From the NCBI GenBank assembly GCA_023250755.1, contig JAHFAC010000043.1, positions 1 through 10,225 of the forward strand: a DNA stretch of 10,225 nucleotides, in the 5' to 3' direction. Source of the DNA: Bacteriovoracaceae bacterium (lineage in GTDB: Bacteria; Bdellovibrionota; UBA1018). A model generated the notes under the pieces. That model searched no databases and was not told where the DNA came from. It saw only the letters and a list, made by a program, of their open reading frames with translations. This document shows positions 6,564-10,225 of the stretch, one piece after another (the stretch's first letter is position 1; each line of letters opens with the position of its first letter). A program made the position numbers and the translations under genes.

Positions 6564-8300
6564 CTATAGCGACTGAAATACATTTTCTTCCGCTTCAACT
6601 TGAATAATTCGAAATTCCACTCGCATATTGCTAAGCCAATCTTTTTCGGATTGAGGAGCACATGGATCCTCTCCGCATATTCCCGTTTTCGGGTGCTCGA
6701 TTCCTTGTCCAACAACAGCGAATTGGCCAGGATCAACTGCAATCCCAAGAGATTTTGCATATTGAAGCAAGTTGTCTCGCACAGCTCCTGCGCGGGTTAA
6801 GCTAAGATTCTTGGCGGATTGCCGAATGCGGGACAATACAATTGGACTTTCACTTTCCTTCTTTTTCTTTAGATACCCTAGTGGGTCGGAATGTCCTTCT
6901 ACCGTAATTACGGCCCCTCCGTATGTTGCGGCGAGGCTTACAGCCTTCTTGAATGCATCAGCGTAATCTGCCGCACGGAAGGAATTTTGATTTGGCTTGA
7001 ACAACACCTCAAAGCGGAAGAGTTCGCCTTCGGGCTTGTTCTGAGCACTTCGTTTAGCAGCGACTTGAGCTACTTTATCAGCATTGAAGTGACTCGCTTC
7101 AGTATGTGAAACATTTTTAAGATCCTTTTTGAGAACATTGTAGTCCCAACCTGCAGCTTTTACTTTGGCTGCCTTAGTCAAAAGACCTGCACCGGTCAGA
7201 GTTTCTTGGATCTCCTGTCCCAAATGTTCAAAGCTCCTTGGATTTTTCGGGTCAGCAAAAAACTTCATATTTCCAGTCCAACCCGCAAAACTCGCATCGC
7301 CATACATACCCGCAGTGTCAGCCATGGCCTGTTCGCTATCCATGAGGAGGCGGGCCGATGCTTTCATCGTATTTTCATAGTCGGTTTTTCGTTGAACCTT
7401 TGCTCTGACAAGTGAGGCAAGGTCTTCTTGTGCAATCAACAACCCCTGCACAAACTTCATTACGTCATTGCGATTTGCAGCAAAAAAATCCGACCGGACG
7501 GCGTATACATCTGAGATAATTCGATTCGCAGTTTTCGTTGAAAGTAAAATCCTGGCCCCCTTTACAGAATCCTCTGCGCCAGTTCCGACGGTACCATTGG
7601 AAGTGAGTTTGAGAGCATCGGGGATGATTACCATCGCGGCATCAATGTCTGATTTGTAAATTGCTGTCATTGGAGTTTGATTCGTTCCGGTAAGATCTTT
7701 TGTCCAGCGGATCTTGACGTCTTTCATGCTCAGACCGGCGTCCTTCAGAATCTTTCCTAGATAATCAATGTGTGGACCATACGTTTGAACAGCAATCGTT
7801 TTGCCTTTAAGCTGATTGGGGCTCTGAATATTGCCCTTGACGACCATGGCATCTCCACCAGCTGACCAGGTGAGTTGGTAGACCACAGTCATCCTTGTGC
7901 GAGGATCTTGGTTTGCAACCTCTCCCGCCAAATGAATCATGGATAGCGTGCCCCTTAGATAAGGCGATTTGCAGCTCAAATAGGATTTCAGTTGATTGGC
8001 AAAAACATCTTCACGGAAAAGCTTGAACTTTAGTCCCAATTTATCGAAGATACTTCCTGAGCCAGTCTCTGCCTGATTACCGTTGGCGTAAATCGTTGCA
8101 ATGTCGCCGCCCCACGTAATTAGAGGGAGTGAGATTGGCGAGGTTGAGCTGCAATCCTCGACTGGCGTTTTCACTGCTTGACTCAGTGGAGTTGCATTTT
8201 GGAACTCAACGTCGGCCAAAGCTAGGGGAAGATTGACACCTGAAATCGACAGTCCAAGCACGATAAAAAGAAATCTTTGGGCAAGCCACGAGTGGAGCAT
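6564..8300 (-). CDS. Secreted substrate-binding protein fused to an OmpA-like peptidoglycan-binding domain
   Basis: This is the first gene of the operon. With the ATG at 8300 it encodes 578 residues. A signal peptide is clear, with likely cleavage after ALA at residue 29. Residues about 58-380 form a periplasmic binding domain with ITWGGDIATIYANGN (61-75), TWSAGGDAMVVKG (144-156), LKGKTIAVQTYGPHIDYL and VIIPDAL (224-230). A linker leads to an OmpA-like domain at about 428-568: FRFEVLFKPNQNSF, then VEGHSDPLG (467-475), NLSLTRAGAVRDNLL (498-512) and MRVEFRI (559-565). The peptidoglycan-contacting Asp472 and Arg503 are both present. The GHSD loop carries an insertion of about 15-20 mostly polar residues (KKKKESES region) before N498. 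Cysteines 50 and 110 lie in the N-terminal lobe and 542 and 547 in the OmpA domain. A longer reading from TTG at 8348 is possible but less likely, since the strong AAAGGAG site and signal peptide fit the ATG. The ligand is unknown. Confidence 0.92.
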   Translation of the reverse strand: MLHSWLAQRFLFIVLGLSISGVNLPLALADVEFQNATPLSQAVKTPVEDCSSTSPISLPLITWGGDIATIYANGNQAETGSGSIFDKLGLKFKLFREDVFANQLKSYLSCKSPYLRGTLSMIHLAGEVANQDPRTRMTVVYQLTWSAGGDAMVVKGNIQSPNQLKGKTIAVQTYGPHIDYLGKILKDAGLSMKDVKIRWTKDLTGTNQTPMTAIYKSDIDAAMVIIPDALKLTSNGTVGTGAEDSVKGARILLSTKTANRIISDVYAVRSDFFAANRNDVMKFVQGLLIAQEDLASLVRAKVQRKTDYENTMKASARLLMDSEQAMADTAGMYGDASFAGWTGNMKFFADPKNPRSFEHLGQEIQETLTGAGLLTKAAKVKAAGWDYNVLKKDLKNVSHTEASHFNADKVAQVAAKRSAQNKPEGELFRFEVLFKPNQNSFRAADYADAFKKAVSLAATYGGAVITVEGHSDPLGYLKKKKESESPIVLSRIRQSAKNLSLTRAGAVRDNLLQYAKSLGIAVDPGQFAVVGQGIEHPKTGICGEDPCAPQSEKDWLSNMRVEFRIIQVEAEENVFQSL

Positions 8301-8310
8301 AATTGCTAGT

Positions 8311-8317
8311 CTCCTTT
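8311..8317 (-). promoter_or_regulatory. Ribosome binding site for the first operon gene
   Basis: The minus strand reads AAAGGAG, 10 nt before the ATG at 8300. It supports that ATG over the upstream in-frame TTG at 8348. The resulting protein begins with a well-formed signal peptide. Confidence 0.75.
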
Positions 8318-8334
8318 GTAATTTATGTTCGGGT

Positions 8335-8395
8335 TTAGTGTAATGCAATTGCTCAGATTTTGCTAGCTCTTAACAATCAAACACCGCTACACTAA
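8335..8395. promoter_or_regulatory. Divergent promoter/operator region with spaced inverted repeat
   Basis: The 101-bp gap between the divergent genes contains a perfect 8-base inverted repeat: TTAGTGTA at 8335-8342 and TACACTAA at 8388-8395. Its centre (about 8365) nearly coincides with the palindrome GCTAGC at 8362-8367. Each arm contains TACACT, a plausible -10 box, on opposite strands and pointing outward: 8342-8337 for the minus operon and 8388-8393 for the plus gene. No good -35 box lies 17 nt upstream of either, which would suit activator-dependent promoters. A second small palindrome, GCAATTGC, is at 8345-8352. Assignment as promoter or operator is inference from position and symmetry. 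Confidence 0.4.
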
Positions 8396-8401
8396 GCGTT
8401 T

Positions 8402-10225
8402 ATGGGAAATGACAAAGGGAGTTCCTCCCACAATCTGACGGTGGAAGAAGAACAAATGCTACGAGATACGTGGGGCGACGCACTGTATTCCCAGATCAAA
8501 GCGCGCCTCACTCAGAACCCACTTTCCTCAGAAGAAGATCAGATAGAGGCTTCCAACAAGAGTGGGTTCAAACCAAAAGAAAATACTGAAGCAAAGTCTG
8601 ACCCTCCGCCACCTGTGGAAATACGACGCGATAACCTTATCGGACAGACTGCTGCCAAAGCGGCTTTGGATCAAGCAATATCAATTGCCCGCCTCAATCA
8701 TGAGCGATTGGCGCGAGGGCTTCCACCTCTTCAAGTTACTTTGCACGCCACATTCGCCGGAAGCCCCGGAACCGGGAAAACCACCTTTGCCCGTTTTTAT
8801 GCCCAGGAGATAAAAAAACTTGGATTACTTAAGACTGGTCATCTGATTGAAGTCTCACGCGCTGACTTAGTTGCCGAGTTTGTAGGACAGACTGCATCGA
8901 AAACTCAGACCGTTGTACAGAAGGCGCGAGGAGGAGTTCTCTTCATCGACGAAGCGTATTCTCTTAAGAACTCAAAGGAAGATACATTTGGCCAAGAATG
9001 TATTGATGCGCTAGTCAAGCTCATCGAGGATTTTCGAAATGAACTCGTCGTCATTGTGGCTGGTTATACGGAAGAAATGCGTAATTTTTTGCACCAAAAT
9101 ACGGGCCTAAAGAGCAGAATTCCACATTTTATAATGTTCGAAGACTATTCAGATAATGAGCTGGGATTGATTTTTGATTCTATGCTTCAAAAAATTGGTC
9201 TGCATCTCGCCGCTGCTAACCGCAGCTTTGTTATTCGAAAAATTGCTAAAAAAAGAAATGCTCGAAGCTTTGGTAATGCTCGCGAAGTGCGGAATCTACT
9301 CGAGCAGGCACTATCGCAACAGGCCGTTCGACTCACAGGAAAGGATTTGAAAACAATTCCCCAAGATGAACTTACAACACTAATCTATTCAGATTTCACG
9401 GACTCACCGACTGATAATCAAGAGTTGCCGTCCGAACCAAAAACGCCCGACGCCCTCGCACGTCTCGATGCTCTTACCGGTTTAAGTTCAGTTAAATCTG
9501 AAATCCACAGACTTTCAGATTTTCTGAAATTGAATCAGAAGCGATTAACAGGAAAAACTTTCGAGAATCCAAATCTTCATTTCGTATTCACTGGGAATCC
9601 AGGCACTGGAAAATCCACTGTGGCTCGCTTGCTTGGAGAGATTTATAGGGAGATGGGACTTCTCGCGAGCGGTCACCTGGTGGAAACCGATCGATCAGGG
9701 TTAGTAGCGGCATATCAAGGTCAAACAGCGATCAAGACACGCGAAAAAGTTCAGGAAGCGTTGGGAGGTGTGCTCTTTGTGGATGAAGCTTACACCCTTG
9801 CCGGTCGTGAGGGACTTCTCGGCGGCGATAGCTATGGCCAGGAGGCTATCGATACTCTCCTGAAGTGCATGGAGGATTATCGAGGTAAATTTGCTGCCGT
9901 CCTGGTTGGATACCCTACCGAGATGGAAAAATTTTTGAATTCGAATCCAGGTTTCAAGAGCAGAATCGCTAGTATCGTGAAATTTCCTGATTTCACAATC
10001 GATGAGCTAACCTCAATTGCCGAACAGTACGCAAAGATGTCTGGTTTTATATTTGGCAAGGGCGCTTCATCTGCGCTTAAGTCTTTGCTTGAGCAACACC
10101 GAAAGGATGTGCGGAACTTCGGAAACGCACGTGATGCACGCAATCTCGTAGAGACAGCATTCAAATGTCAGGCAGAGAGGCTCACAAAAACAAAGGATAT
10201 TGCTGCACTGACACAAGATGAGCTC
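8402..10225 (+). CDS. Tandem AAA+ ATPase with two CbxX/CfqX (CbbX/SpoVK)-type domains (partial at 3' end)
   Basis: The open frame covers 608 residues from ATG 8402 to the window edge without a stop. Residues 1-75 are polar and probably disordered (a Pro-rich PPPPVE near 71). The first AAA+ domain spans about 78-315: Walker A GSPGTGKTT at 120-128, Walker B GGVLFIDEA with D183-E184, pore-loop-like EFVGQTA, arginine-finger candidate R239 in GLKSR, and the family signature SFGNAREVRN. The second spans about 355-605: GNPGTGKST at 398-406, D461-E462, AYQGQTA, R521 and NFGNARDARN. Both domains look ATP-competent. Relatives include the Rubisco activase CbbX, SpoVK and EccA-type ATPases, which remodel protein partners in the cytoplasm; no Rubisco or ESX genes are visible here. 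No clear Shine-Dalgarno precedes ATG 8402. Internal starts at GTG 8441 or ATG 8456 (after GGAAGAAG) are alternatives. It is divergent from the TelA/VWA/SBP-OmpA operon and probably belongs to the same system. Confidence 0.92.
   Translation, partial: MGNDKGSSSHNLTVEEEQMLRDTWGDALYSQIKARLTQNPLSSEEDQIEASNKSGFKPKENTEAKSDPPPPVEIRRDNLIGQTAAKAALDQAISIARLNHERLARGLPPLQVTLHATFAGSPGTGKTTFARFYAQEIKKLGLLKTGHLIEVSRADLVAEFVGQTASKTQTVVQKARGGVLFIDEAYSLKNSKEDTFGQECIDALVKLIEDFRNELVVIVAGYTEEMRNFLHQNTGLKSRIPHFIMFEDYSDNELGLIFDSMLQKIGLHLAAANRSFVIRKIAKKRNARSFGNAREVRNLLEQALSQQAVRLTGKDLKTIPQDELTTLIYSDFTDSPTDNQELPSEPKTPDALARLDALTGLSSVKSEIHRLSDFLKLNQKRLTGKTFENPNLHFVFTGNPGTGKSTVARLLGEIYREMGLLASGHLVETDRSGLVAAYQGQTAIKTREKVQEALGGVLFVDEAYTLAGREGLLGGDSYGQEAIDTLLKCMEDYRGKFAAVLVGYPTEMEKFLNSNPGFKSRIASIVKFPDFTIDELTSIAEQYAKMSGFIFGKGASSALKSLLEQHRKDVRNFGNARDARNLVETAFKCQAERLTKTKDIAALTQDEL

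Noticed and set aside
8301..8348. N-terminal extension of the first SBP-OmpA protein from TTG at 8348
   Set aside because: The extra 16 residues are polar and would precede a well-formed signal peptide. The strong AAAGGAG site fits the ATG at 8300.
8320..8348. Minus-strand promoter TTGCAT, 17-nt spacer, TAAATT
   Set aside because: The boxes look fair, but the transcript would start near 8313, inside the ribosome binding site of the only good start codon. The TACACT box at 8342-8337 gives a more sensible leader.
8301..8401. Guanidine (ykkC-type) riboswitch, prompted by the guanidine/urea-type binding protein
   Set aside because: The whole intergenic region is about 100 bases, is shared by two divergent promoters, and shows none of the conserved ykkC stretches or an expression-platform hairpin.
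9877..10164. Minus-strand open frame of 95 codons opposite the AAA+ gene
   Set aside because: It is fully antisense to the second AAA+ domain, whose motifs are unmistakable on the plus strand.

Overview
The window comes from a Gram-negative bacterium. This follows from two proteins with OmpA-type peptidoglycan-binding domains, several exported binding proteins and a binding-protein-dependent ABC importer. Base composition looks mid-40s % GC by eye. Nothing here fixes the lineage.

Layout: one long, tightly packed minus-strand operon runs from about 8300 down past base 1, and one plus-strand gene diverges from it at 8402 and runs off the right edge. In transcription order the operon encodes: (1) a secreted substrate-binding protein (SBP) fused to a C-terminal OmpA domain (8300-6564); (2) a membrane-anchored von Willebrand A (VWA) protein with a complete MIDAS (6551-5784); (3) a membrane-anchored SBP-OmpA fusion (5780-4233); (4) a two-helix membrane protein with a long helical tail (4231-3422); (5) a TelA-family protein (3382-2183); (6) a free periplasmic SBP resembling the one encoded in urea/guanidine carboxylase regions (2161-1106); (7) its SsuC/TauC-type permease (1105-275); (8) the start of its ATPase (290 to beyond base 1). 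Gaps between genes are 12, 3, 1, 39, 21 and 0 nt, followed by a 16-nt overlap, so a single transcript is likely. The plus-strand gene encodes a protein with two tandem CbxX/CfqX (CbbX/SpoVK)-type AAA+ domains, both with intact Walker A and B motifs.

How the parts may work together (inference): three separate SBPs sit in one operon with only one permease and one ATPase. Two of the SBPs carry wall-binding domains, so they look more like envelope-tethered sensors or delivery devices than ordinary importer components. The VWA protein, the TelA protein with its membrane partner, and the divergent AAA+ ATPase resemble the assembly and stress modules found near tellurite-resistance-type genes. The combination suggests an envelope system that binds a small ligand and couples binding to cytoplasmic TelA and AAA+ machinery. 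I do not know a described function for the whole set.

The coding density is very high. No stretch over 300 bases lacks a gene, and the only real intergenic region is 8301-8401. I see no RNA genes, mobile elements, CRISPR arrays or convincing terminators.
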